From: Zeugodacus cucurbitae | Taxonomy: Eukaryota; Arthropoda; Insecta; Diptera; Tephritidae | Length of the DNA stretch: 64,000 bases | Reading direction: 5' to 3' | Assembly: GCF_028554725.1 (NCBI RefSeq) | Contig: NC_071669.1 | Span: 29,688,001 to 29,752,000, forward strand | In this document: piece by piece, positions 22,370 to 33,066 of the stretch | Position numbering within the stretch: position 1 is the first letter of the stretch | Layout of the letters: every line of letters begins with the position of its first letter | The notes under the pieces: model-generated | What the model saw: only the letters and a program-made list of their open reading frames with translations | Told to the model about the DNA's origin: nothing | Database searches by the model: none | Translations under genes and position numbers: made by a program

Positions 22370-23052
22370 TGAAGGAATCAGTTGGAAATCAAAATTGCGT
22401 TATATGGGAAGTAAGCGTGGTTGTAAACCGATTTCGCCCATATTCAGTCCCTTTCATCAGGGTGTCAAGAAAGTATTATGTACCGCATATGATTGAAATC
22501 GGTCGAGTAGTCTTTGAGATATGGTTTTTGGCCCATAAGTGGGCGACGCCACGCCCATTTTTCATTTTTTAATCTGACATTAGCTCTCCTCTGGCATTTC
22601 TTCTGTAAAATTTAGTGTTTCTGAAGTTTTAAGTTAGTGAATTAAAGCACTTTTAATAATTTTCAACCTAACCTTTGCATGGGATGTGTGTGTAATAGGG
22701 AAGTGATGTGACTGCAGAAAGTTTGGTTTATATTTGGTGGATTGCGAGATATATACAAAAAACCAATTTGGAGGCGGGGCCACGCCTACTTCAAAGTACC
22801 AAATTTTACTTCCATAACTTTATTTATGGTCTAGTTATGACACTTTATACGTTTTTGGTTTTCGACATTTTGTGGGCGTGGCAATGGTCCGATTTTCAAT
22901 ACCAATACCAACCTCCTCAGGGTGCCAACGAAAATGTATACCAATTCGAATCCAGTCGTCAACCTGATAATTTATATATATATAACCCCATATCTAACTT
23001 TTTTATTTCTGAGTGATTCAAACAACCGTTGTGAACAAAACTATAATACTCT
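22370..23052 (+). repeat. Family A, copy 6, 5'-truncated
   Basis: GGAAGTAAGCGTGGTTGTAA, GGCCCATAAGTGGGCGACGC and GGCGGGGCCACGCC place it in the family. The end CAACCGTTGTGAACAAAACT plus ATAATACTCTGTGC is the right terminus. The open frames within are not conserved. Confidence 0.7.
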
Positions 23053-23957
23053 GTGCAACATGCAACTGCTATGCAAATGCGGAAAACTTGTAGCGAAAAA
23101 GAAGTAGTTGCAGAAAGAATTTGGAAACAAAATTCAATTTAATGGAGCTACATTGTAATTCAAGTCATAATTTGTATATATTTCTATGATTCTTATTTTA
23201 TAAAAGTTTAGTTTTTATCAAATTAAAATAAATAAACGATTTTTATTTTCATTCATCTTTAAGTTCATAAATGCAAATGAAACAGGAACAAAATTTTAAA
23301 ATGGGATAAGGCAAAAATAGATTTAAATGCGCCATACATTTTCTCAAATTTAATTATTCGTACTCCTATAATATAATCTTTGAATAAATAAATTGCGTTG
23401 TTAAGTAATATATTATTCGATTAAGTTTGTAGTTGGAAATAATTTCAAGTTATTATCAAGCTATAAAAATACGGTAAGGCACTAAACTCTTCACAAAAAC
23501 TAAATAAATTAAATAAACAATTTTATTTATTTATATTATTTTATACTAAAATGAATATCAATTCATAAACTTCAAGTTATTTATTTCAAATCAAACACTT
23601 CTGAGAAGCTCTAAGTGTGAACAGATTTGATCCTTGATTTATATTTTTTAATTTTAATAAATTGTATGTCCTGAGAGTTATGAGAAATAAAACACTGAGT
23701 AAAAGAAAATATCGCGTTTTGAAAAGGATAATACTCACTATAAATACTATGTAATTAACTTGTTAATATCATTTTATGTTATGAAATGAACAAAGCTATA
23801 TTTTTGTGGATGAAAATATTCCCTTTTGAAACAGACGCTCATATTTAAAGCTATTTTACTTTATCTCGTTCAAATCATAATTCAAGTAACAAAAATGTGT
23901 ATATTAACACTAAGAAGAAAACTGGATACTTAGTTAAAAAAATAAAAATGTTAATAT
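23053..23957. other. Very AT-rich non-coding stretch
   Basis: No coding, repeat ends or tandem structure were seen. It could contain intron sequence of the gene at 24.2 kb, whose next exon would lie to the left. Confidence 0.4.
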
Positions 23958-24067
23958 CCCCTTTTGAAAAGTCACTCCTCATTTATAACCCTATATTTAG
24001 CTCGTTTAGTTTATGACTTACAAAACAACCGTTATGTGAACAAAACTATTATACTCTCTTAGCAAAC
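23958..24067 (+). repeat. Family A right terminus alone, copy 7
   Basis: ATAACCCTATATTTAGCTCG, CAACCGTTATGTGAACAAAA and TTATACTCTCTTAGC match the last 110 bp of copy 2. It lies about 115 bp past the last recognised exon of the host gene. Confidence 0.7.
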
Positions 24068-24181
24068 CCCACCCAAATTGTTTTCAGTTGGTAGGGCACA
24101 GAATACAAATGTTGAAAATCTCTGTATTGAAATAAAACTTACCCAACTCTACAATTTACTTTACTTAGTGGTACCTCTCAC

Positions 24182-24683
24182 CTTTGATAGCTTAAGAAAT
24201 TCGATACAAATACAAATTTCATTTGAAGTTGAAGTAAGAAGCTTTTATCCAAAATAGCAGGAAACTGAATGTTTATAATGTCCGAAAGAGAACAGTAATT
24301 TTCATATTCCATATTATTAAATATATGCATTCCTAAGATAGATGCATTCTCGGTGTTGCAATCGATTGCACATTTGTTAGTCATTGCTGATTGTTCTATG
24401 TCGCCGATACCTTCTATTTTTCCAATGTTTATAAATATACTGTTATGCATATATTTACATTGTTGTGTATATTCCCCTGCACGAAATAGTATAAAGGTTA
24501 ATACACTTAAGTTTTTTGTTGGCACTATACCAAGAATCCCTACGTTCGAGGTATTGAATTCGGTCTCAACACTTTGTTCAATTATTTTAAAATCTCTTTC
24601 ATCCTTGAAGTTTATTCGAAAATAACTCACATTATTCGTAGTGGTAGTGACGATAAAATCAGTAGAGGAAACGAATTGAATTC
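24182..24683 (-). CDS. Host gene, downstream exon (TFIIIC delta-like, partial)
   Basis: This exon continues the frame of 24739-25735 across a 55-bp intron whose donor is AACAG|GTAAAAA and acceptor is TTTGAATAG|GAATTC. The exon is 502 nt and ends in a second donor, ATCAAAG|GTGAGAG, so the gene continues to the left. The start reads GIQFVSSTDFIVTTTTNNVS and later FILFRAGEYTQQCKYMHNS. No catalytic motif is visible, and beta-strand-like alternation continues. The next exon is not identified: family A and AT-rich DNA follow. Product and function are as for the upstream exon. Confidence 0.75.
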
Positions 24684-24738
24684 CTATTCAAAGAAAGTTA
24701 CAATATTTACTTTGCTATGTTAACACAAATATTTTTAC
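24684..24738 (-). other. 55-bp spliceosomal intron
   Basis: GT...AG borders, a pyrimidine-rich end (CTTTCTTTGAATAG), phase 1. The length is typical of short dipteran introns. Reading through would meet a stop 10 codons in, so splicing is needed to join the two open frames. Confidence 0.8.
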
Positions 24739-25735
24739 CTGTTACTTTTATCCCACCAATATACAGCTCTTTACAGTGCATAACTTCTCCTCGAATATTC
24801 AAAGAATACACTAGTATATGTGGACCTTTATTAAAAACGACTAGATATGTACTGTCAGTAAATTTATTTGCAAGTACTTTGCTGCAAACTATATTATCCT
24901 TTTTATTCCATAAATATTCCAGTGGCGTTATAATAGGCAAATCATTAGCTAGATTTAATGTAAATATTTGCAAAATACCCTCTCTTGTACTAATTAGCAT
25001 ATATCGGTCAAATAAGTTTATGTCACATATTTTTTTAAGTGATATTTTTGTAATGCAAATATCTTCTAAGTTTATACAGTTTACATCACGGAACAAAATA
25101 GTTGCTATATATCCATTTTCAATTGATACAAATAATATTGACTCCTTTTTATGCCAAGCAGCTGCGGTTATATAGCAACCAATAAAAGGTTTTCCAGTGA
25201 AGCCTTTGATTTTGGATATTAATGTTTCATTTGAAAAATAAGCATTAACATTGCATATTTCATTCCAATGACGACTAGGAGCAGACATTTTTATAACAAT
25301 TCGACACAGTCCACTATTAGTTATAATAACAGCAACAGATTCTCCAGTCGGTGTATTCCATGGGGCACGTTTAAATTGCAAAGCAATTATTTTTAAAGGT
25401 TCACATGAAAAAGTTGAAACATATGATGGCTCTAATAATCGTCGATGCTGCTCCAACAAATTGGAGCCATTAAATGATTTTTTCAAGTTGTTTTTTTTTA
25501 ATGGTGCCAAGTTATAACTTTGAGGAACTTCAACGTAGTATAAATTATATGGCAAATCAGTTAACTCTGATGATGAATCTAACAGATCCAATATAATTAG
25601 CTGGTTACTGGAACATTGTAATGCTATCAGGTTTTCTCCGGATGTTAGGACATATTCCACAGAGATATCTTGCTTAACCTCCGACAAATGTAACTGAGTA
25701 AGTTTCAACGATGCCATGTCACATTCATATAATAC
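24739..25735 (-). CDS. Host gene, beta-propeller-like protein resembling TFIIIC delta/90-kDa subunit
   Basis: A long uninterrupted exon of 332 codons. A Met lies at 25717, but the sequence ahead (TTTTCGTATTTTTAG|GTATTA at 25736) is a good acceptor with the frame open from it. The exon may therefore start at 25735 with an upstream exon unseen. The product has repeating beta-rich blocks, e.g. ENLIALQCSSNQLIILDL, ITAAAWHKKESILFVSIENG and RYMLISTREGILQIFTL, each like a WD-type propeller blade. The segment APWNTPTGESVAVIITNSGL followed by HWNEICNVN resembles the N-terminal propeller of TFIIIC subunit delta (GTF3C4-like), part of the complex that recruits Pol III to tRNA genes. The family call is tentative; other propeller scaffolds are possible. 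It is the only intact-looking non-transposon coding here. Confidence 0.7.
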
Positions 25736-25815
25736 CTAAAAATACGAAAAAGAGCGTGAATTGTAAGAAATTTATATTTTGGGTTTAGAAATTTTTACAA
25801 AACTGTGAATAATTC

Positions 25816-26705
25816 GAAAAAGGGTTTTTCAAAAGGGACGCTCCAAATGCAGACCGATAGGGACAGCAAACGACACCATATTTTTCCCGCCCTTTGCTTA
25901 TTTCTCTCGGAAAGGTTTGTCATTCATGGAAAGATATACGATCCAAACATGAGTCGAAATTATTAAAATATACTACCGAAATTCGGAGTCAGTGGCCTCA
26001 ACTTTCAGAGCGCTACGTCTAATTTGTGGTCGCCATAATCGTCGTTTCAGATCAACAATTGTGCATCTTGTAGAAAAACTTGAATCCGGGCGAAGTACAA
26101 AATGTTCCCGTGACAGTGATACAAAGAAGTGCCTGTAGTATCGGAAATATTGCTGCCGCTGGCGCATCAATTGAGAAAGACCAAAATCAGAGTCTCACAC
26201 GTCGTTCTCAAGCGCTGGACATCACTGTGATGTCGTTGTGGCGAATTTTGCAAAAAGATCTTGGCATACATCTTTACAAGATCAAATTGACACAAGAACT
26301 GAGGGCGCTTAACCACCAGAGTCGTTGTATGTTCGGTTCATCGCAAAATCATCACACAGCGAATGTCACAATCGATTTATTGAAAACCAAGTTTGGTGAA
26401 TATGTTATCTCAAGAAATGGCAAAGACAATTGGCCGGCTCCATCGTGTGATTTGACGCCGTTAGACTATTTTCTGTGGGTCCACGTCAAGTTCAAGTCCA
26501 CGTTGTTAATGCCAAACAAGACAGCGACGATTAATGAACTTCGTACAAATATCGAACGTGAAATTGCCGAGTTATGCTTGAAAACCGTCGGAAATTGGGT
26601 TCAACGTTTGGACTTCTGCAAGCGAGTTAACGGCATAGCCTCACTCCGGGTCACCCACACACTCACATACATCTTATCTGTTAATATATATCCTAAACAA
26701 AGACG
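25816..26705 (+). pseudogene. DD41D mariner relic, internally deleted
   Basis: A minus-one-style frame change splits an N-terminal helix-turn-helix (KIYYRNSESVASTFRALR-like, 25955-26080) from the frame at 26080. That frame has SIGNIAAAGASIEKDQNQSL, RRSQALDITVMSLWRILQKD and LGIHLYKIKLTQELRAL. A deletion then removes the first catalytic block. It resumes HHTANVTIDLLKTKFGEYVI, ISRNGKDNW and SCDLTPLDYFLWVHV, the last catalytic block. Spacing fits the DD41D type of the better copy at 33 kb. A GGGTTTTTCAAAAGGGACG phrase near 25821 may be the left end; the right end is not seen. Confidence 0.75.
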
Positions 26706-26710
26706 AACTA

Positions 26711-27215
26711 TGTAAATCGATAGAACTTGTTTTGACATGCACTATCAGTCGAACAATAGAAATGAACTATTATTACAATAACAACCAAACATGCATTATC
26801 TAGAAATGCATTCTCAACATGTAAACAAAAAACATCCGTAAATCGATAGAACTTGTTTTGACATGCACTATCAGTCGAACAATAGAAATGAACTATTATT
26901 ACAATAACAACCAAACATGCATTATCTAGAAATGCATTCTCAACATGTAAACAACAAACATCTGGCAATGGAATAATCCACTGCGATAACCACCTCCGCA
27001 TCTCAACAATAACAAACAAGTGATAACAAGATAACAGATATCGAATTACAACAAAGAAGTTGCAAGCAAATAACATCAGCCGCATTTCACTAGTATAAAT
27101 AGCTTTAAGATCTTATATTAAATTTAGTTCTTAAGAATATCAATAATGGCACGCATTTCGGCGTAGAAATAAATTTGTTTTCTTAAACTCATATCGTGTA
27201 AACGATATTAACTAG
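26711..27215 (+). mobile_element. Probable solo or partial LTR
   Basis: It starts TGTAAATCGATAG, holds two 126-bp direct repeats (a U3-like duplication), a TATAAATAG box near 27095, and AAATAAATTTG (27168), a possible polyadenylation signal. It stops near CGATATTAACTAG without a clear CA end or primer site. No gag/pol adjoins. The LTR identity is inferred from architecture alone. Confidence 0.4.
26712..26963 (+). repeat. Two tandem 126-bp units
   Basis: Units 26712-26837 and 26838-26963 begin GTAAATCGATAGAACTTG and differ at only a few bases (AACAAAAAACATCC against AACAACAAACATCT at the end). This indicates a recent duplication. Confidence 0.95.
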
Positions 27216-28081
27216 CGTGCCCGTGGTGGCCATGCAAAAGAAATAGAGTTCCATACATAATGGCATCGAATGTACTTTCACAGGATTAAAGAATTTCATT
27301 GATATTCCAATTGTTTGTTTGTTTTATTAAAAAAAAGTTTTGTAGCGCTCTTACTTTAAAAGTTTAATGGAAGATTAAAAGATCAGATTTCACAATAAAA
27401 ATATTGCTTTAATTGGAATATTTAATTTGAATTTGTTGAAACATGCAAATAGGGCGATTTTTCTTGTTGTTATATTAGTGATTCGATAGACCCTGTTTGA
27501 AGGGGAAAGCGCACGTATATTTGTCATCGAGGCCATTTAACGGGAGATTCCTGGTTCAAGCTGTTTCGACATAGTCGAACTATATGCAGATGGGTGCTAG
27601 ATGAGTCGGGTACGTGGGGTATTCGGAATACGGTTTCATAATACTAGTCTGGAAAAGTGGGAGTTCAAGAAAGGAGGTAGTCAAGAAAGGTGTTAATAGC
27701 TCTGCTGGGGCTGGATTTTGAGGTACGACTGAAGCTGTCTACGTCAGAAGTCTGGTCGGCTCATAAACCGGTATGGCAAATAACTTTTCCTAATATGGTA
27801 CTTGTTGAACGTTTTAAAAAACTTTCATGTACATTTGAATACAAAAAAAAAAACAAAAGATGCTATATTCGTCAGTATTTACGAAACAGGTCTATTAAGG
27901 AAGAATGTGAGAAAAAAACGTATAGTATTGATTGAACTTCAAGAATGAGCGAAAATTTAAAAACATATCTCCTTGAGTGATTATTCAAATTACGGAAAAA
28001 TTCGATACAACGTCCTTATAATTAATGTGTTTATTATTTCAGAATATTGTTGTATTACCAAAGATCGAGAAATGCGTTATA
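27216..28081. other. Unassigned stretch
   Basis: A less AT-rich patch at 27480-27780 (GGGAGATTCCTGGTTCAAGC, GGTGCTAGATGAGTCGGGTA) might be a retrotransposon remnant, but no motif is convincing. The 81-codon frame at 27690-27935 is unrecognised. Confidence 0.35.
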
Positions 28082-28436
28082 CAGTACTTTTCGTTTAATT
28101 GACCCTATGGTTAATTGGTTTCCCCGTTTAATTGAACGGTGTTATCGGGCAAAAAATATAGCATATGAAAGAACATGTAAATTTTCTCGGATAATTGGAC
28201 TCGGTTAATTGATTTTCTCGCTTAGCTGGTTCACAATATATGTCATCAAAAATCATTTTCCTTTTAAATTTCCCCGGTTAATTCCACCAAATAATATAAT
28301 AAAATATTCAAATATTTGAAAAACTTTTAGTGCACATATGTATGTATGTATGCAGTTTTTTTAAGGAGTTAGTTGGGTTTAAGAGGTTGAAAACATGAGT
28401 ATATTTACTTTTTTTTTAATGTATACAATCATATAT

Positions 28437-29850
28437 TTGCCAACTTTGCCCAATATCGCAAACGAGTCTAGAGTGTCTATTAGGACGTCTACTTATGAAA
28501 TTACCAAGATCCTAAAAGAGCTAAATCCACAAAGTCTTCAGGACATGATAATATTACTCCAAAAATGTTTATTGAGTTGCCAAATATTGCTATATCAGTG
28601 CTCTCTTTGCTCTTTAATGCAATTCTTGGCTTCGGGTACTATCCAATTTCGTGGAAAAAGTCGCAGATCTTCATGATAGATAAACCTGTAAAAGACTTAA
28701 CACAACCGTCTTCCTACAGACCAAGAAGTCTCTTACCCTGTCTTTCCAAAATATTCGAAAAAGTTTTACTATCAAAAATGTCTCCTTTCCTCCACGAAAA
28801 TAATATAATACCAACCCAACAATTTGGGTTTCGTGGTAAACATGGCACAGTAGAGCAAGTAAATAGAATTACAAACGAAATCAGGAAAGCATTCGAGCAC
28901 AGAGAGTACTGTTCAGCTATTTTTCTCGATGTAGCTCAGACATTCGATAAGGTCTGGCTTGAAGGCCTTTTATGGAAAATCAAAAACGTTTTACATTACG
29001 AATTGCATAAAACATTGGAATCATATTTAAGAAATAGGAAATTTACAGTTAAAGTAGCAGACTTCATATCAGAAGAACGAGCAATAAGGGCTGGTGTACC
29101 ACAGGGCAGTGTATTAGGCCCTACTCTGTACATAATATATAAAGCAGTCATTCCAATATCTAATAACGTATTGACATCCATCTTTGCGGATGACACAGCC
29201 CTTGTAAGCCGTAACAAATGCCCCATTAGAGCATCAACAGTATTAGAGGAGCACTTAACTTGTGTCGAAGAATCGCTAGACAACTGGCGTATAAATATAA
29301 ATGAGCAAAAATGCAAGTATGTTACATTTTCTCTAAGACTAGAAACATGTCGGACAGTTAAAATAAACAATGTACAAGTACCCCAAGCGAATGAAGTTAC
29401 TTATCTTGGGATTCAACTGGATCGAAGGCTCACGTGGCGGAAACACATAGCGAGTAAAGTAACTTGCATGAAATTAAGAGCAGCAAATTTAAATTGGCTT
29501 CTAAACAAAAATTCTAAACTTAGCCTAGACAACAAAGTCCTGTTATACAATGCAATCATAAAACCGATTTGGATGTATGGTATTCAACTGTGGGGTACGA
29601 CCTGTGCAACCAACATTGATATAATTCAGAGATTCCAATCTAAAATGCTTAGAACAATAACGGGTTCACCATGGTACATGCGTAACGAAAATATCTATAA
29701 AGATCTTGATATTCCTATGGTAAAGAAGGAAATAGAGGACAGCAGAATGAAATATATTTCTAAACTCCGTGAACATCCAAACACATTAGGCTTTAACCAA
29801 AGCAGATTCAATAAATAAAGAAATATTGAAGGAAAAGAAATATATATATT
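28437..29850 (+). mobile_element. 5'-truncated jockey-type retrotransposon
   Basis: Only the 3' part of ORF2 and a short A-rich tail (AAAATATTGAAGG... AAAAGAAATATA) remain. Flanking bases match the uninterrupted repeat at 47.76 kb, placing the insertion between about 28437 and 29850. Target duplication is unclear because the site is an AT run. Confidence 0.75.
28440..29818 (+). pseudogene. jockey-type reverse transcriptase, C-terminal part
   Basis: A 417-codon frame from 28565, plus an out-of-frame lead (28440-28530; the alternative frame KSSGHDNITPKMFIELP bridges them), covers the reverse transcriptase. SSYRPRSLLPCLSKIFEKVL is domain 1, FGFRGKHGTVEQVNRI domain 2, and FLDVAQTFDKVW the first catalytic Asp region (usually A-F-D-x-V-W). 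GVPQGSVLGPTLY is domain 4 and SIFADDTALV the catalytic FADD box. ADEVTYLGIQLDRRLTW-like thumb residues (NEVTYLGIQL) follow, then KPIWMYGIQLWG. Endonuclease and ORF1 are absent. The protein frame is otherwise intact, suggesting a fairly recent insertion. Confidence 0.9.
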
Positions 29851-29875
29851 ACATTCAGCATATTTAAGATACATA

Positions 29876-30316
29876 CAGTGGAACTTCTCTAACTCGAATC
29901 ACCATAATCCTCAAAAAAACTTCGAGTTAGAGAGATTTTGAGTTATAGAATTTTCATTAACACATATAAATTTTAAAAAAAGCTGTAAAATATAGATTAA
30001 TACACTGTTTTATTTATTGACTTCGCATAAAGTTTTATGTACATGCGTTAAAATATGTATTCTGTAATTTTGTTTATTGCAGTTTGCTCTTGACGTCTAT
30101 ATCCCATGCCTTTGTTAGATAATTTATACAATCCAAATGTGTAATATTATATTTTTCATTTGCCTCCGTACAATATAGAGGCTTTCTTTTAAAATTCTGC
30201 CTCGATAGTAAAATTCGATTTATGGAAGAAAATTTGTATGAAATTTGGCTTCTAAACGCTATTGCCAATTCAAGTGTTCGAGTTATGGAGATCTTCGAGT
30301 TATGGAAGTCCCACTG
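29876..30316. mobile_element. pogo-like MITE 2 (TA-flanked, 441 bp)
   Basis: It starts CAGTGGAACTTCTCTAACTC and ends GGAAGTCCCACTG, with TA at 29874-29875 and 30317-30318. It is clearly the same family as 8724-9253 but has a shorter interior. The equivalent position in the copy at 47.8 kb is empty. Confidence 0.85.
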
Positions 30317-30318
30317 TA

Positions 30319-30690
30319 TTTAAACATTATTTTGTGAAATTTATATTTACAAATTCCGAAAGCTTTATCTTCCTGGAAGTGTCCAAAAAAGGTTCTTGCC
30401 GTGGACATCAAAACTCATTATTGGTTCATCTAAAGCAACAAACCAAAAATATTTGTTGTTAATGAACGAAGGAAAAAAGAAAATATTAATAACTGAATTC
30501 TTGATAGATTTTGAATAAAAAAAACTAACTTTTGTGGTAAAATCTTCGCCATATGCTGACTCGAAAAATAGTTGTAATAAAGATGTGTGGTTATTTATCA
30601 ATATAATCGCTTCATAACTTTTCAAGAAATCGTGTCCACTGACTTCTCGATATTTTAAACATATCGATTTCATACTTTTGGATAATATTT
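30319..30690. repeat. Segment shared with 47.83-48.05 kb
   Basis: ATTATTTTGTGAAATTTATA, CTTGCCGTGGACATC and ACAAATTCCGAAAGC match 47835-47920 with scattered changes. A 102-codon minus frame here (LDEPIMSFDVHGKNLF) is not maintained in the other copy. I do not recognise the sequence. Confidence 0.65.
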
Positions 30691-30915
30691 TAAAATTGTA
30701 CTATTTAATAAGACAAACAACTTTAAAATTTTGATTCCCACGTAATCGCTTAATTCACCAAATGGTCCAAATAAGCGTGATTCCTGTAATTGAACCAACT
30801 ATTCATTTAAACGGGATAATTTTAATTGAACAAATGGTTCAATTAAGCTAGTATCTGTTAATTGATTCCCCGGTTAATTGAACGAAAATTTGTGTAAATT
30901 TTGATGTGCAATTAA

Positions 30916-31627
30916 GGGAGGGGTCTGGTGTTTTCACTTTCGAAAAATCGATTTTTTTTTTGTTTTATCTTCTTGTTTAACATTTCAAGAATATGTCCTC
31001 AAAATTTTAATCCGATCTAAGAAATATTCTTGAAGTTATTGTTTAATTAGTCTCGGGGCCTTTAACGCTCTAACTCTAACAGCTACGGGCGGTTGGGATT
31101 GCAGTGCAGCTTTAAACGAGTTTTTTTTTAAACTACTTTTTTGAAGTCCGTGTTCACTGCCATTTGAAAACTGCTCAACCGATTCATTTCAAACTTGGTA
31201 CACATTTTCTTCACATAAAATACCTCCCCCCTACGTTTAGTAAATTTATTTTTTTTAACATTAAGGGTGTTTCCCACCCTGAAAGTGGCGGAAATTTTAG
31301 ACGAAAATAACGGTTCACTCTTTAGATGGCCGCCAAAAATTTTTAAATAAAAAAAAAAAAAAACAAATAATCAGAGAACGTTGGGGAGAAATTTTTATGG
31401 TTTTTCATCTTCGGATAATTTCCGGCCGAGTTACAGTGAACACCGCAAATTGTTTTTTTTTTCAAGACGTCCTAGGGAAAGCTCTGTCACTTTGAAAAAT
31501 TTACGGAACATAGTCAAAACTATGCTCAATAATGTATAGAAGGTTTGAATAAAATTGCTTAATCGATATTTGAGATAAAAAATCACAAAAAAGTGTTTTT
31601 TTTTGCGCTGAAACCCAGACTCCTCCC
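30916..31627. mobile_element. TTAA-flanked MITE (712 bp), piggyBac-like
   Basis: TTAA lies at 30912-30915 and 31628-31631. The ends GGGAGGGGTCTGGTGTTTTC and the inverse of AAACCCAGACTCCTCCC form an imperfect 20-bp inverted repeat. A strict TTAA duplication is the mark of piggyBac. There is no transposase. It inserted into a TTAA in the pogo-like terminus, which reads ...GCAATTAA|GCGAAAAGTACTG once removed. Confidence 0.8.
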
Positions 31628-31671
31628 TTAAGCGAAAAGTACTGTAGTTGCTAAGTACCAACCGACTTTCG

Positions 31672-32353
31672 GCGTGGCGTGGAAACCGTTTAGTCGGTTA
31701 TAGTCGAATCGATGATAGCACGCCACTTCTCTCATTCCCTAGCAGTTCGGAGTTGGAGATCCCAAGTGTAACAAGGTCGCTCTCCACCTGGTCCCTCCAA
31801 CCGAGTAGAGGGCTTCCCCTTCCTCGGCTTCCTCCGGCGGTACTGCATCGAACACTTTCAGAGCTGGAGTGTTTTCGTCAATTCGGACAACATGACCTAT
31901 GCGTAGCCGCTGTATTTTTATTCGCTGCACTATGTCAATGTCGTCGTTCCATCGTCTGCGGTATTCGTCGTTGCTAAAGTTCTGAGGCCCATAAATCTTG
32001 CGCAAAATTTTCCTCTCGAAAACTCCTAGTGTAGTCTCATCATATGTTACATCGGCTACACTTCTGCACCATAAATCAGGACGGGGATGATAAGCGACTT
32101 GTAGAGTTTGATTTTGGTTCGTCGAGAGAGGACTTTACTTTTCAATTGCCTACTCACTCCAAAGAATTGGCAAGGATGATTCTGTGCTGGATTTCGAGGA
32201 TCATATTGTTGGTGTTGTTGAAGCTGGTTCTCAGGTATACGAAATTATCTACGGCATAGAAGTTATGACTGTCAACGGTGAAGTGGGAGCCAAGACGCGA
32301 ATGCGCTGACTGTTTGTTTGATGACAGGAGATATTTCGTCTTGTCCTCATTCA
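31672..32353 (-). mobile_element. RTE-type retrotransposon 3' fragment, copy 3
   Basis: The minus strand encodes LSSNKQSAHSRLGSHFTVDS, then (after frame changes) KIYGPQNFSNDEYRRRWND, DIDIVQRIKIQRLRIGHVVR and DENTPALKVFDAVP, ending with the 'CTAAACGGTT' 3' UTR phrase. All match the C-terminal region of the copy at 57.3 kb. It is 5'-truncated near 32353, as is usual for non-LTR copies, and several indels break the frame. Confidence 0.8.
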
Positions 32354-32449
32354 TATGCAATAAATCTTGGTTTTGTGTAAATTGTCCTTCTGTCACCAGG
32401 GTGAAGGACCTTGGCCTTGCCCAGATTGGAAGCTTTCGTGGAATCAAAC

Positions 32450-32780
32450 ATGGATGAAATATAGAAATGACACTTTGTTGCAAATGCTTTTTCAAAATGT
32501 TTAAATATCCCTATTTATCCATTATCAACGCAATAAATTTAAGCTGACCCACATCCCCATCCGCCATGCACTCCCACACCATAATTACACCACCGCAGCG
32601 TTTCACTGTATAAACGAAATGTTATTTTTTTTGGGCAATATCTGCCATTGTATAAGCATACAAGTAGCAAAAGAATCAGCTGGATAACGGGAAATTTTTC
32701 ACAGCTGAGATCACCTGTTCGATTTCCTACGTATTTCGACACAGTGTTTTAAATAAACGCACTGTAAAATGGAAATATTC
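32450..32780 (-). pseudogene. Tc1-like transposase scrap
   Basis: Minus-strand ETLRWCNYGVGVHGGWG covers the V-K-H/R-G-G-G-x-x-M-V-W-G-C block in broken frames (another frame gives VIMVWECMADGD). Inverted phrases CACTGTAAAATGG and GCGTTTATTTAAAACACTG near 32745-32770 may be end remnants. Too little remains to classify further. Confidence 0.5.
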
Positions 32781-33066
32781 TTGTGGATTTGGATTAATGA
32801 AAAACATCATTCCTAACAAACGTTCATTACGTATATATTGCTCTTCCTCACCATCTCTGTGGTTGCAATATAGGCGCGTTACGAAATACATAGCTTGTAC
32901 AAGTCATTACACAAATATTTTAGATAAAACCGTATATGGTAAATATTCTTTATTATTTAAAATAAAAGAAAAATGTTTGAAAAAATGACTAATAATTTAC
33001 TTAAAGTAATAAATTTTGTAGTATAACACGCCAACTCGGCATTGTAGTTTTGGGTCTTTTTTAGTA
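32781..33066. other. AT-rich non-coding stretch
   Basis: Nothing recognised up to the mariner terminus. Confidence 0.4.

Larger units (their letters stand above)
28082..31644. mobile_element. pogo-like element carrying several later insertions
   Basis: CAGTACTTTTCGTTTAATTG at 28082 and the inverted GCGAAAAGTACTG ending at 31644 are flanked by TA (28080-28081 and 31645-31646). Both inner flanks speak the same language: 'TTAATTGA', 'CCCCGGTTAATT', 'CGCTTA', at 28090-28290 and 30740-30910. Between these lie a repeat segment shared with 47.7 kb, a jockey, a pogo-like MITE and a TTAA MITE. Confidence 0.7.

Noticed and set aside
24717..25175. 152-codon plus-strand frame opposite the host gene
   Set aside because: It is a shadow of the minus-strand exon, whose splice sites and phase are consistent.
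30365..30673. Minus-strand frame with LDEP, suggestive of an ABC or SMC Walker B
   Set aside because: The equivalent sequence at 47.85-48.0 kb does not keep the frame, and no Walker A or signature motif is nearby.
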